A stretch of DNA of 64,000 bases. Source: G958296245 sp963664035. Its GTDB lineage: Bacteria > Chloroflexota > Dehalococcoidia > Lucifugimonadales > G958296245. The notes below the pieces were generated by a model. That model was given only the letters and a program-made list of their open reading frames with translations, was not told where the DNA came from and did not search any database. Below, piece after piece: positions 8,107 to 15,480 of this stretch; positions within the stretch are counted from its first letter, which is position 1, and the number at the start of each line of letters is the position of its first letter. The stretch spans positions 124,001-188,000 of the forward strand of contig OY760867.2 of NCBI GenBank assembly GCA_963664035.2, in the 5' to 3' direction. A program made the translations under genes and the position numbers.

Positions 8107-8904
8107 TCACCTGCCGAGCGCCTTGGCGATGCCCTCGCCCTGCCGGTTGCAGTAGTCGTAGAATGACCCGACGTCGCTGCCGATGCAGTAGTCGATGACG
8201 CCCATGTCGATGTACGGCTGGGCGTCCTGCCACCGGCTCAGCTCGACGCGGGGGCGCACGCCCATCTTGATGCACGTCTCGATGGTGTATCGCTCGGCTT
8301 CCTTGACCTTGGGGTGGGTGTACTGGCCGGTCAGCCCGACGGACATCGAGTAGTCGGAGGCCCCGAACTGGACCATGTCGATCTGGCCGGTGCCGAGAAT
8401 CTCTTCGAGCTGCTCGACGGCGGTCTTCTTCTCTATCATGAGCGCCAGCACGCCCTCGGCGCGGCGCCGGGCGTACTCTTCCAGCGTGATCCCCACGCCC
8501 ACGTATCCGGTGTCCCGCGTGCTGGCCGCGCCCACGCGGCCCCCGTACTTGGGGTCCGTGGGCTTTATGGCCGCGATGGCCTCCTTCGCGTCGTCGAGGT
8601 CGCGGATCTCGGCGAACAGCAGGTTCTGGATGCCGGAGCCGACGGCGCGCTCGGCGAGGTAGGTCCTGGGCTCCTGGTCCAGCTTCATGATGGACGTCAT
8701 GTGGTCGAACATGTCGATGGCGCGCCCGAAGTTCTCCAGGGAGAACAGGTCGTAGGGGGCGTACTGGCCCGAGAACTCTATGTAGTCCATCGTGCCGCTG
8801 TGGCCGACGATCTCGACCATGCCGGGCCACTGGCTGAACAGGTGCGTGCCGATGGTAGGCTTGCCTTCACGTATCAGGTCCCGCAGGACGTTTCTATCCT
8901 TCAC
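8107..8904 (-). CDS. HpcH/HpaI aldolase family protein
   Basis: 265 residues. A class II (metal-dependent) pyruvate-type aldolase/citrate-lyase-like TIM barrel. Visible features are the N-terminal GTHLFSQWPGMVEIVGHSG (usual GxWxxxxxP...A..aGfD region), an acidic AEIRDLDD segment where the family carries a metal ligand, and QFGASDYSMSVG corresponding to the GPADLS motif. Family members cleave or form C-C bonds in 2-keto-3-deoxy sugar acids and related acids. It is the first gene of the aldolase-PhyH-MBL-lipoprotein set. Confidence 0.8.
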   Translation of the reverse strand: MKDRNVLRDLIREGKPTIGTHLFSQWPGMVEIVGHSGTMDYIEFSGQYAPYDLFSLENFGRAIDMFDHMTSIMKLDQEPRTYLAERAVGSGIQNLLFAEIRDLDDAKEAIAAIKPTDPKYGGRVGAASTRDTGYVGVGITLEEYARRRAEGVLALMIEKKTAVEQLEEILGTGQIDMVQFGASDYSMSVGLTGQYTHPKVKEAERYTIETCIKMGVRPRVELSRWQDAQPYIDMGVIDYCIGSDVGSFYDYCNRQGEGIAKALGR

Positions 8905-8976
8905 TGTCTCCTCCTTGGTCGCTCGCTGCGGGAATCATACCACCGGAGAGGTGCGCCAACCACAGGGGGGGCTGCC

Positions 8977-9120
8977 CCAAATCCCCCACCTCCAGGTTCA
9001 GCGCCATATCTATCGGCCATCACCCCGTAGGGGCTATCAGCGCATTCCGTAGGGGCTGGTTTCAAACCAGCCCTCCCCCTTGCCGTAGAGCGTCACCGCC
9101 ATTTAGGTGGGGGATTTTGG
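8977..9120. repeat. MITE-like element with terminal inverted repeats and internal palindrome
   Basis: The ends are CCAAATCCCCCACCT (8977-8991) and AGGTGGGGGATTTTGG (9105-9120), inverted copies with one base difference in the T/A run. Inside is a 21-base palindrome (9053-9073, arms GGGCTGGTTT/AAACCAGCCC) preceded by GTAGG. A related palindrome with GGGCGGGTTT arms lies at 45423-45443. There is no coding frame in the element. Confidence 0.55.
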
Positions 9121-9156
9121 CCGCCGCGGAGTGCCCGTCTGGGCATACGGCACTCC

Positions 9157-9708
9157 CTACTCGAATATCTCTTTGACGGGCATTCGCCAGCCGGGTACGA
9201 CGTCGCTTACGTCGAGGGTGTCCGACTCGGACAGGGCCGTGACGTCGGTGGGCGAGCGGTGGACGTTGACGGTCCGCCTGCGCGGGTTCACGACGACGAC
9301 GGCGAGAGTTCCCGCGTCCAGCCAGTCGGCTACCTTCTCATCGACCTCGGTGTAGCGGTCGCCGGGGGAGACCACCTCGATGGCGAGGTCCGGCGCCCCC
9401 GGGAAGAAGCCTGGAGCGTCCCCAGCCGCCTCCGCCCGCTCGCGGCGGACGAAAGCCGCGTCCGGGGCGCGCACGTGGTCGGGGTCCGACGCCAGCAGGA
9501 AGCCCGTCTCGGCTCCATAGGTCCGGCCCAGTCTATTCGCCCTCACGTGCATCATCAGGTAACCTCCGATGAAGCTCGCGTATCTCCCGTGGACGTGTCC
9601 TGCCGGCGGCATCTTCCTTAGCTCCCCCCTGACAAGCTCGTACCGGAAGCCGTCGTCCGGCATCTCCAGCAGATCTTCCGCCGTCACGGGCCGCGTTGTC
9701 GTAACCAT
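9157..9708 (-). CDS. Uma2/DUF820 family putative endonuclease
   Basis: 183 residues from the ATG at 9708, which follows GGGAGG at a proper distance; an upstream in-frame start at 9801 is unsupported. The N-terminus TAEDLLEMPDDGFRYELVRGEL and the core AIEVVSPGDR...EKVADWLDAGT...VVVNP are diagnostic of Uma2 (DUF820), a PD-(D/E)XK fold with E in IEVVSP and K in EKVADW. The family is abundant in cyanobacteria and Chloroflexota; biological role unsettled. It is transcribed away from the next gene. Confidence 0.85.
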   Translation of the reverse strand: MVTTTRPVTAEDLLEMPDDGFRYELVRGELRKMPPAGHVHGRYASFIGGYLMMHVRANRLGRTYGAETGFLLASDPDHVRAPDAAFVRRERAEAAGDAPGFFPGAPDLAIEVVSPGDRYTEVDEKVADWLDAGTLAVVVVNPRRRTVNVHRSPTDVTALSESDTLDVSDVVPGWRMPVKEIFE

Positions 9709-9754
9709 GGCGACCTCCCATCTCCGCGTGTATGGTAACACCGATTCCAATGGA

Positions 9755-9782
9755 CAAGGAAGACAGGGCCTGCTGCTATAAT
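9755..9782 (+). promoter_or_regulatory. Possible promoter upstream of the small gene at 9819
   Basis: A perfect TATAAT lies at 9777-9782, 37 bases before the ATG. The best -35 candidate is weak (CAAGGA at 9755-9760, 16-base spacer). Confidence 0.4.
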
Positions 9783-9818
9783 TGCGCCGCTGGACGTCCA
9801 CGGAAGAGGGTATCCTCC

Positions 9819-10094
9819 ATGAGCGACTACGGGTTGACGGTGAAGGAAGGGTCGGGGAGCAAGCGGGTCGAGGTGCGGTGCGAGCACCAGAACGGGCTCA
9901 TATACGTCGTGCCCTCCGAGGCGTCTTGGGTGTGTACGGAGGAGCTGCGGCACGTCCACGCGCTGGCGGGGTTCTTCAAGCAGCTTGCGTCGCTGGACGA
10001 CCCGGACGTAAAGGAGGCGATGCGGAGGTGGGGGCTGTATTACAGGGAGCGGCCCCTGGACGACGGGGGCGGGCATTCGTCACCCCCATCCTAA
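9819..10094 (+). CDS. Small hypothetical protein
   Basis: 91 residues beginning MSDYGLTVKEGSGSKRVEV; an earlier in-frame ATG at 9732 precedes the likely promoter and is rejected. A purine-rich GAAGAGG lies upstream. The protein has a CEHQNGLIYVVPSEASWVC core and a helical C-terminus, no signal peptide and no known motif. The last codons run into a dispersed repeat (10081 onward), so the C-terminal GGGHSSPPS tail may be repeat-derived. Function unknown. Confidence 0.5.
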   Translation: MSDYGLTVKEGSGSKRVEVRCEHQNGLIYVVPSEASWVCTEELRHVHALAGFFKQLASLDDPDVKEAMRRWGLYYRERPLDDGGGHSSPPS

Positions 10095-10165
10095 CCTTCC
10101 CCCATCAAGGGGGAAGGGATTTGAGATAGGCTCTGCGTGGCCCTTCGACAGGCTCAGGGCGAACG
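10081..10165. repeat. Two dispersed palindromic repeats in tandem
   Basis: The first (10081-10130) reads CCCCCATCCTAACCTTCCCC, then a loop, then GGGGGAAGGGATTTGAGATAG. The second (10139-10165) is the CCCTTCGACAGGCTCAGGG element also seen at 3317. The downstream TPR gene on the minus strand ends at 10208, so the repeats separate convergent genes. Confidence 0.75.
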
Positions 10166-10207
10166 CGTGGTGGGCTCAGGGCGAGCGGGTGACTGGCCGA
10201 AAGCTGG

Positions 10208-11044
10208 TCAGATCTCTTCGTCGGGGTCTGAGCCGTCGGAGGCTACTATGCGGTGTACCACGGGCGCGAAGGCGGCGTCGTCGCCCGGCTCGGTGTCGTC
10301 GTCGGACCAGTCCTTTACGGATACGAGCTCTTCCATGTTCGCCTCGTCGTCCAGGTCGGCGGCGTTCGCGCCCCCGGGGGCTCGGCGCTGCGGGCCGGCC
10401 CAGGAGGGGAAGGAGGGGGCGCTGCCCTGGGACGGGTGCCTGAAGACCTCGCGGATGATGATGGTCATCTCGCTTTCGCCGACGCTCGTCACGGCCGCCT
10501 CGTAGCGGCTCCCGCCCGTCACCAGGCGCGCCAGCCTGGACGCCAGCCTTGGCTCCACGCGTCCGAGGTACTCGCCGAGGGAGTCCTCGACCTCCAGGGC
10601 GCCGCCCCGCGCCCTCAGGTGTACCGGGTGCCCGGGCGCCATCTTGAGCAGCAGCCTGGACGGCGCGAGGCCCACGAGCGACGTCGATCCGGCCTTGCCG
10701 CTCTCCTCGATGAAGGCGTGGGGCGACGTGCTCTTCCTGATGGAGATCCTGACGCCCTCATCGCCTAGCTGCTCCAGCCTGTCGAGGTTCTTGATGGCTA
10801 TGGGGCTGTGCGGCGATATCTCGAGGGCCTGCCTGAATGCCTGCTTCGCCTCGCCGACGCGCCCCAACTCCATCAGCGCCTTGCCCAGCCTGTTGTAGGA
10901 CTCCAGGTCGTCCGGGAAGTCGGCTACCAGCGCCATGTTGGCGGCGGCGGCCTCGGCCCAGCGGCTCTTCATCGCCAGGGCGACGGCCCGCTTTGCCCTC
11001 TCTTCCTTGTACCTGGGACGCTGGTCAGTACGCAGCATAGTCAT
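10208..11044 (-). CDS. Tetratricopeptide-repeat protein
   Basis: 278 residues from the ATG at 11044 (a second ATG at 11038 is possible; in-frame codons further upstream do not look coding). The N-terminal 100 residues form two or more TPR helices: KRAVALAMKSRWAEAAAAN, then LESYNRLGKALMELGRVGEAKQAFRQALEI. The rest contains a small beta-rich part and a strongly acidic, low-complexity C-terminus. No signal peptide, so probably cytoplasmic and a protein-interaction module. Partner unknown. Confidence 0.7.
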   Translation of the reverse strand: MTMLRTDQRPRYKEERAKRAVALAMKSRWAEAAAANMALVADFPDDLESYNRLGKALMELGRVGEAKQAFRQALEISPHSPIAIKNLDRLEQLGDEGVRISIRKSTSPHAFIEESGKAGSTSLVGLAPSRLLLKMAPGHPVHLRARGGALEVEDSLGEYLGRVEPRLASRLARLVTGGSRYEAAVTSVGESEMTIIIREVFRHPSQGSAPSFPSWAGPQRRAPGGANAADLDDEANMEELVSVKDWSDDDTEPGDDAAFAPVVHRIVASDGSDPDEEI

Positions 11045-11127
11045 TGTACGAACGCTTGAATCGGCGGCGATTCTAAGACTACGGAACGAGGACGCGCAAG
11101 CCGTAAGCGGGGTTCGTTGTGGGGAAT

Positions 11128-11886
11128 CTAGCGGGGGCGGCTCCAGCGCAGGGGCAGCAGCTTCCAGAATGCCTCGACCACTATCGCCAGGGACATCTTG
11201 GACCGGCCCTTGGCGCGGTCCAAGAAGATGATGGGGTGCTCGGCGACCGTGTAGGCGTTGCGCTGGCAGGCGTGGGCCATCTCCGCCTGGAAGGCGAACC
11301 CAGTACACCTGAAGGCGGCGAGGTCGAGCGCCCGGAGCGCGCCGGCGTCGAATGCCTTGAACCCCGACGTGGCGTCTCGCACGCGGAGCCCTGTAATCAG
11401 CCTTATCCCCAGGTTGCCGAAGTAGCTAAGGGCGCGCCTGGACAGGCTCCAGGACTCGTCGACGCCGCCGTCCTCCACGTACCTGGAGCCGACGACGACC
11501 TGGGCGGCGCCCAGCTTGCCGAGCATCGCGGGTATCGCCTCCGGGGGGTGGGAGAGGTCGGCGTCCATCTGCAGGACGTATTCGGCGCCATCGTCCAGGG
11601 CCTGGGAGAATCCCCTGACGTATGCGGTGCCGAGGCCGAGCTTGCCGCCGCGCTGGATCACCTCCACCCGGCCGCCGTACCGACCGGAGAGCTTTTCGGC
11701 AGCCTCTCCCGTGCCGTCCGGCGAGCCGTCGTCGACGAAGATGATCCTGAGGTCCGGTACGTCCAGCGCGAATATGCGGCGCGTCAACTCGTCGAGGTTG
11801 GCGGCCTCGTTGTAGGTGGGTATTACGATGATCGCCGAGGGGGTCGAGGGCCGCTGTGCTTGCGTCATCTCCATTCCCGCCTTCAT
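11128..11886 (-). CDS. Polyprenol-phosphate mannosyltransferase-like glycosyltransferase (family 2)
   Basis: 252 residues. The GT-A fold is clear: IIVIPTYNEAANL, FVDDGSPDGT, GKLGLGTAYVRGF, the DXD-like QMDADLSHPP and the C-terminal DRAKGRSKMS. This pattern is that of Dpm1/polyprenyl-phosphate mannose synthases, which charge a lipid carrier with a sugar for periplasmic glycosylation. There is no C-terminal membrane domain, as in short soluble-type Dpm1. The start ATG overlaps the stop of the upstream glycosyltransferase by four bases (ATGA), so the two are co-translated. Confidence 0.85.
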   Translation of the reverse strand: MKAGMEMTQAQRPSTPSAIIVIPTYNEAANLDELTRRIFALDVPDLRIIFVDDGSPDGTGEAAEKLSGRYGGRVEVIQRGGKLGLGTAYVRGFSQALDDGAEYVLQMDADLSHPPEAIPAMLGKLGAAQVVVGSRYVEDGGVDESWSLSRRALSYFGNLGIRLITGLRVRDATSGFKAFDAGALRALDLAAFRCTGFAFQAEMAHACQRNAYTVAEHPIIFLDRAKGRSKMSLAIVVEAFWKLLPLRWSRPR

Positions 11887-12752
11887 TCGCGAGGGCCGTA
11901 GAGGCCGCGCGCGTCCCGGAGCCTGACCAGCGCGGCGTCGCGCAGCATCTCCAGGGAGTCGGCCAGCGGCCTCACGGTGCTGGCCCCGTCGTGGCGCCAC
12001 TCTATGGGCATTTCGAGCACCTTCATGTCCAGCCTCCGCGCAAGGTAGAGCAACTCGACGTCGAAGGCGAAGCCGCGGGTGCGTTGCAGCTTGAAGAGCC
12101 GGTCCGCCGCCTCGCTCCTGAAGCACTTGAAGCCGCATTGCGTGTCCCCGTACCCGGAGACGGCGAGCAGGCTGACGACATGATTGAAGACCCTGCCGCG
12201 GACGTGTCTGGCGGCGGACTCGCCGCTCCTGCTCGCGCCTGCCGCCTCGCGCGATCCGATCACGACGTCCCAGCCCTCTTCCATCCGCGCCAGGAAGCCG
12301 CCGATCCGGGTGACGGGCATCGCCATGTCGGCGTCGAACATCATCCTGAACCGACCCCTCGCCGTGAGCATCCCCGCCCTGACCGCCCAGCCCTTGCCCG
12401 CGTGGGGCGCGGACTCCACGCGGACGCGGCTGTCCGGGCCCGCCATGCCGGCGGCGACCCTGGCGGTTGCGTCGGCGCTCCCGTCGTCCACCACCAGGAT
12501 ATTCCACTCGAAGGGCTGCTCTTGCAGGTAGCCGGTCAGGGCGTCCAGCGTGGCGCCGATGCGCCGCTCCTCGTTGAACGCCGGTATGACGACCGACAGC
12601 AGGGGCGGCTCCCCGCCGGCTCCGGCGGGGCGGGGTGGACGCGGCGCGGCGTTGGGGCGCAGCGTGGGGGCCTCTATTCCTGCTCGTCCAGCTCGAAGGC
12701 GGCGTGCAGGGCGCGGGCAGCCTCCCGTAGCTGCGCCTCGGCGACGACGCAC
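11883..12752 (-). CDS. Family-2 glycosyltransferase (dolichyl-phosphate beta-glucosyltransferase-like)
   Basis: 289 residues as drawn. Motifs: LSVVIPAFNEERRIGATL, LVVDDGSADAT, HAGKGWAVRAGM, FDADMAMP, and GYGDTQCGFKCF, the last typical of Alg5-like glucosyltransferases. The start is uncertain: the only ATG in reach (12752) lies 79 bases inside lysC, and the first 45 residues are arginine/proline rich and may not be translated. CTG codons after the lysC stop (for example 12662) could serve. It probably acts with the following Dpm1-like gene on lipid-linked sugars. Confidence 0.75.
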   Translation of the reverse strand: MRRRRGAATGGCPRPARRLRAGRAGIEAPTLRPNAAPRPPRPAGAGGEPPLLSVVIPAFNEERRIGATLDALTGYLQEQPFEWNILVVDDGSADATARVAAGMAGPDSRVRVESAPHAGKGWAVRAGMLTARGRFRMMFDADMAMPVTRIGGFLARMEEGWDVVIGSREAAGASRSGESAARHVRGRVFNHVVSLLAVSGYGDTQCGFKCFRSEAADRLFKLQRTRGFAFDVELLYLARRLDMKVLEMPIEWRHDGASTVRPLADSLEMLRDAALVRLRDARGLYGPRE

Positions 12753-13906
12753 GTTATGCGGATCTCGGAGGTGGACACCATCTCGATGTTGACGGCGGCG
12801 TCGGCCAGCGCCCTGAACATCCTGCTCGCATATCCCGGCTCGTCCTGCATCCCGGTGCCGACGATGCTGACCTTGGCCAGCCGGTCGTTGCTGACCACTT
12901 CCCTCGCGCCGAGCTCGCGTCCCGCGTCCTCCGTTATCTCCCTCGCCCGCGCCAGGTCTTTGCTGGCGACCGTGAACCCGATGTTCGTGAAGCCGTCCGC
13001 CCCGGCGTTCTGCACTATCACGTCCACGCTCAGGTCCGAGCTTGCCAGGGGCCCGAATATGCGGGCCGCGATCCCGGGGCGGTCCTTCAGGCCCTGGACG
13101 CCTATCATCGCCACGCCCGTCTCGGTGGCTATTCCCCTGACCCTGTCCCGTATCTCTCCGACTTTCGTGTCCATGTTGGCTTCCTGGTGAATCAGAGTGC
13201 CGGGCCCGTCGACGAAGCTGGACGCGACCCTGATGGGAACGTTATACACCATAGCAAACTCGATCGACCGGGGGTTCATCTTGGCCCCGTGGCTGGCCAT
13301 CTCGAGCATCTCTTCGAAGCCTATCTCGTCCAGCCTGCGCGCCTCCGGGACCAGGTTCGGGTCGGCGGTGTAGATGCCCTCCACGTCCGTGTAGACGTCG
13401 CACCGGTCGGCCCCCAGCCTGGCCGCGAGCGCGACGGCGGAGAGGTCGGACGCGCCCCTGCCCAGCGTGGTCACGTCCATCTCCTCCGTGCTCCCCTGGA
13501 AGCCGGCGACGATGACGATGCGCCCCCTCGCCAGCTCGCGGGTGACTCGCTCCGGCTCTATGACGGCGATCCTAGCGTTGCCGTACCGCGTGTCGGTGCG
13601 GATGCCGGCCTGGGCGCCGTTGAGGCTGACGGCGTCGTGGCCGAGAGCGCGCAGGGCCAACGCGACGAGCGCGCAGCTCTGGAGCTCGCCCGTGGAGAGC
13701 AGCACGTCCAGCTCCCGGGGGTCGGGCTCCTCGGAGACCTGCCGGGCCAGCGCGATCAGGTCGTCGGTCGTATTCCCCATCGCCGACACGACGGCAACGA
13801 CGCCGTCGCCGCCGCGCCGCGCTTCTGCCACCCGCCCGGCCACCCGGAGCACCGCCGCCGCGTCCGCCAGCGAGCTGCCGCCGTACTTCTGCACCACGAG
13901 GGCCAT
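12674..13906 (-). CDS. lysC: Aspartate kinase
   Basis: 410 residues from the ATG at 13906, which has AGGGAG at a good distance; a GTG at 13915 overlapping the thrB stop is an alternative. Catalyses phosphorylation of L-aspartate, the first step to lysine, threonine and methionine. Seen: KYGGSS near the N-terminus, SAMGNTTD, STGELQS, the GRGASD nucleotide loop and two C-terminal ACT domains (GVQGLKDRPG and IVGTGMQDEPG regions) expected to bind lysine or threonine for feedback control. Directly after thrB in the same transcript. Confidence 0.93.
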   Translation of the reverse strand: MALVVQKYGGSSLADAAAVLRVAGRVAEARRGGDGVVAVVSAMGNTTDDLIALARQVSEEPDPRELDVLLSTGELQSCALVALALRALGHDAVSLNGAQAGIRTDTRYGNARIAVIEPERVTRELARGRIVIVAGFQGSTEEMDVTTLGRGASDLSAVALAARLGADRCDVYTDVEGIYTADPNLVPEARRLDEIGFEEMLEMASHGAKMNPRSIEFAMVYNVPIRVASSFVDGPGTLIHQEANMDTKVGEIRDRVRGIATETGVAMIGVQGLKDRPGIAARIFGPLASSDLSVDVIVQNAGADGFTNIGFTVASKDLARAREITEDAGRELGAREVVSNDRLAKVSIVGTGMQDEPGYASRMFRALADAAVNIEMVSTSEIRITCVVAEAQLREAARALHAAFELDEQE

Positions 13907-13911
13907 GCGTC

Positions 13912-14817
13912 TCACTCCCTATCCAGCACCTGGACGCCCTGGAGGGACGGCCTGGTCACCTTCACGACGCCTTCGACGCCCGACTTCGCCGCCGCGTCCG
14001 CCATCTCGTATCCTATCGTGACCTCCCGGCCCCGCGTCAGCGCCAGCACGGTGGAGCCGGCCCCCGACAGGAAGACGCCCAGCGCCCCCGCGTCCATGGC
14101 GCTGCGAAATATGTTCTTCATGGCGGGGAATATCATGCTCCGGTATGGCTGGTGCAGGCTGTCCTGCGTCGCTGTCTCCAGGTGGGAGAGATCGCCGGAC
14201 GAGAAGGCTGCCACCAGCAGCCCCACCCGCCCCATATTGTAAACGGCGTCCTCGGCGCTCACCACGCCCGGCAGCAGGGCGCGCGCCTCTTCGGTGGGCA
14301 TGGGCGCGTCTGGAATGAAGAGCACCGCTTCGAGGCCGTCGGGCACGGCGACCGCTCCCGTGACCGGCCTGCCGTCGTCCCGCGCCACGACCCGGCAGCC
14401 GCCCAGCAGCGCCGCCGCGGCGTTGTCGGCGTGGCCCTCCAGGTCCGATGCCAGGTGCAGGAGGCGCTCGCGGCCGATCGGCCCGCCCATCAGCTCGTTG
14501 CCCGCGGCCAGGCCGGCCACGACCGCCGCCGAGCTGCTCCCGAGCCCCCTGGCCACTGGTATGCCGTTGTCGCAGACGATGCCGACCTCCGGGGCGGGCC
14601 GGCCAGCCTCGGCGAAGGCCATGCGGAACGATTCGTACACCAGGTTGCCTGGACCGCTCTCCAGCTCGCCGGCGCCCTCTCCGCGCACCTCGAACGCGGC
14701 CGGGCCGACCCTGACGCGCACGACGTTCCAGATGTCGAGCGCCATGCCGAGGCAGTCGAAGCCGGGGCCGAGGTTTGCGGTGGTCGCGGGCGCTCTGACG
14801 GTTACGCTGCTTAGCAT
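13912..14817 (-). CDS. thrB: Homoserine kinase
   Basis: 301 residues from the ATG at 14817, giving MLSSVTVRAPATTANLGPGF, the usual start region of the family; upstream in-frame ATGs (14859, 14904) would add atypical residues. GHMP kinase that phosphorylates homoserine for threonine synthesis. Motifs: PATTANLGPGFD, the ATP loop VARGLGSSSA, and the C-terminal LSGAGSTVLAL. Its stop overlaps the lysC start region, so threonine and lysine entry steps are encoded together. Confidence 0.93.
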   Translation of the reverse strand: MLSSVTVRAPATTANLGPGFDCLGMALDIWNVVRVRVGPAAFEVRGEGAGELESGPGNLVYESFRMAFAEAGRPAPEVGIVCDNGIPVARGLGSSSAAVVAGLAAGNELMGGPIGRERLLHLASDLEGHADNAAAALLGGCRVVARDDGRPVTGAVAVPDGLEAVLFIPDAPMPTEEARALLPGVVSAEDAVYNMGRVGLLVAAFSSGDLSHLETATQDSLHQPYRSMIFPAMKNIFRSAMDAGALGVFLSGAGSTVLALTRGREVTIGYEMADAAAKSGVEGVVKVTRPSLQGVQVLDRE

Positions 14818-14964
14818 CGTGCCTGTATCGCTGGGCGGGTGGGGGACGGGTCTCATCATAGCACGGAGCGCCCCAACCCGGCCTGCCGGCCCCCAACCCG
14901 CCAACCTGGCAACTGTTCAGATTAGGCAGGCGCCTCCTCACACTCACCTGGGGGAGCCGGGGCT

Positions 14965-15200
14965 AAAAGTTGTTCCATTCTGTTCCATTTTGTTCCGTTT
15001 CCTATCTGGGCTTCGGGTCTCTTGGGAGGTTTCGGAACGCCTTTGGGCTACCAACGAACCGTGATCGGGGCGGATTCGGGCCGACATTGGGACAGGGTTC
15101 TGGGCGTCGGCTTTGGCCTGTCTACCGGCCAGACAGGCGCTTGCGCGGCATGTGTGTTAGCGTGCATGGAGGCATGTTAGCACGTGCGTTCGTGGACGTC
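14965..15200 (+). repeat. Long dispersed intergenic repeat, copy 1
   Basis: Begins GTTCCATTCTGTTCCATTTT, followed by CCTATCTGGG, a TTCGGA...GCCTTTGGG... stretch, and ends with CATGGAGGCATGTTAGCACG then TGCGTTCG. The same ordered blocks occur at 40910-41125. Middle parts have diverged. Confidence 0.65.
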
Positions 15201-15261
15201 AAGCCTGACTGTGATTCGCGGCGATTCGCGTGATGGGGGTGCCCCTGAGAGGCGCGGGTTG

Positions 15262-15387
15262 TGTGGGGAGATACGCCGGTTTGGAACGGCAGTGTGGGGA
15301 GACGCCTTGGTTTGGAACGGGAGTGTGAGGAGTTTACGCCGGTTTGGAACGGCAGCGTGGGGAGACGGCTTGGGTTTGGAACGGGTG
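15262..15387 (+). repeat. Tandem minisatellite, four units of 31-32 bases
   Basis: Units at 15262-15292, 15293-15323, 15324-15355 and 15356-15387 share GTTTGGAACGG followed by (C/G)AG(T/C)GTG and GGAG. Units 1 and 3 are most alike (TACGCCGG before TTTGGAACGGCAG), as are 2 and 4 (GACG(C/G)CTTGG), so the higher-order unit is a dimer of about 63 bases. Confidence 0.8.
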
Positions 15388-15462
15388 AAGCGCTAACGCC
15401 TGCCCTCAGCCTCCCGAAGCGCGGGTACGCAAGGCCGTTGCGCGGTGGGTCCTATCTGCACC

Positions 15463-15471
15463 TGATAGAAT
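15463..15471 (+). promoter_or_regulatory. Extended -10 promoter of mutS2
   Basis: TGATAGAAT (15463-15471) is an extended -10. The mutS2 ATG is at 15481, so transcription would start at or a few bases before the start codon, giving a very short or absent leader. No clear -35. Confidence 0.5.
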
Positions 15472-15480
15472 CCCATCGTC

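Larger units (their letters stand above)
14818..15480. other. Long non-coding region (about 660 bases) made of repeats
   Basis: No convincing gene on either strand. It holds an AACTGTTCAGA motif near 14920, a 230-base repeat shared with 40910-41125, a GCCTGTCT/AGACAGGC hairpin near 15117-15139, a four-unit tandem repeat, and the mutS2 promoter at its right end. thrB and mutS2 diverge from it. Confidence 0.7.

Noticed and set aside
15262..15387. Repeat-containing peptide gene (TPVWNGSVGRRLG-like repeats in one frame)
   Set aside because: The frame has no good start or ribosome site and the units change length (31 and 32), which breaks the frame.
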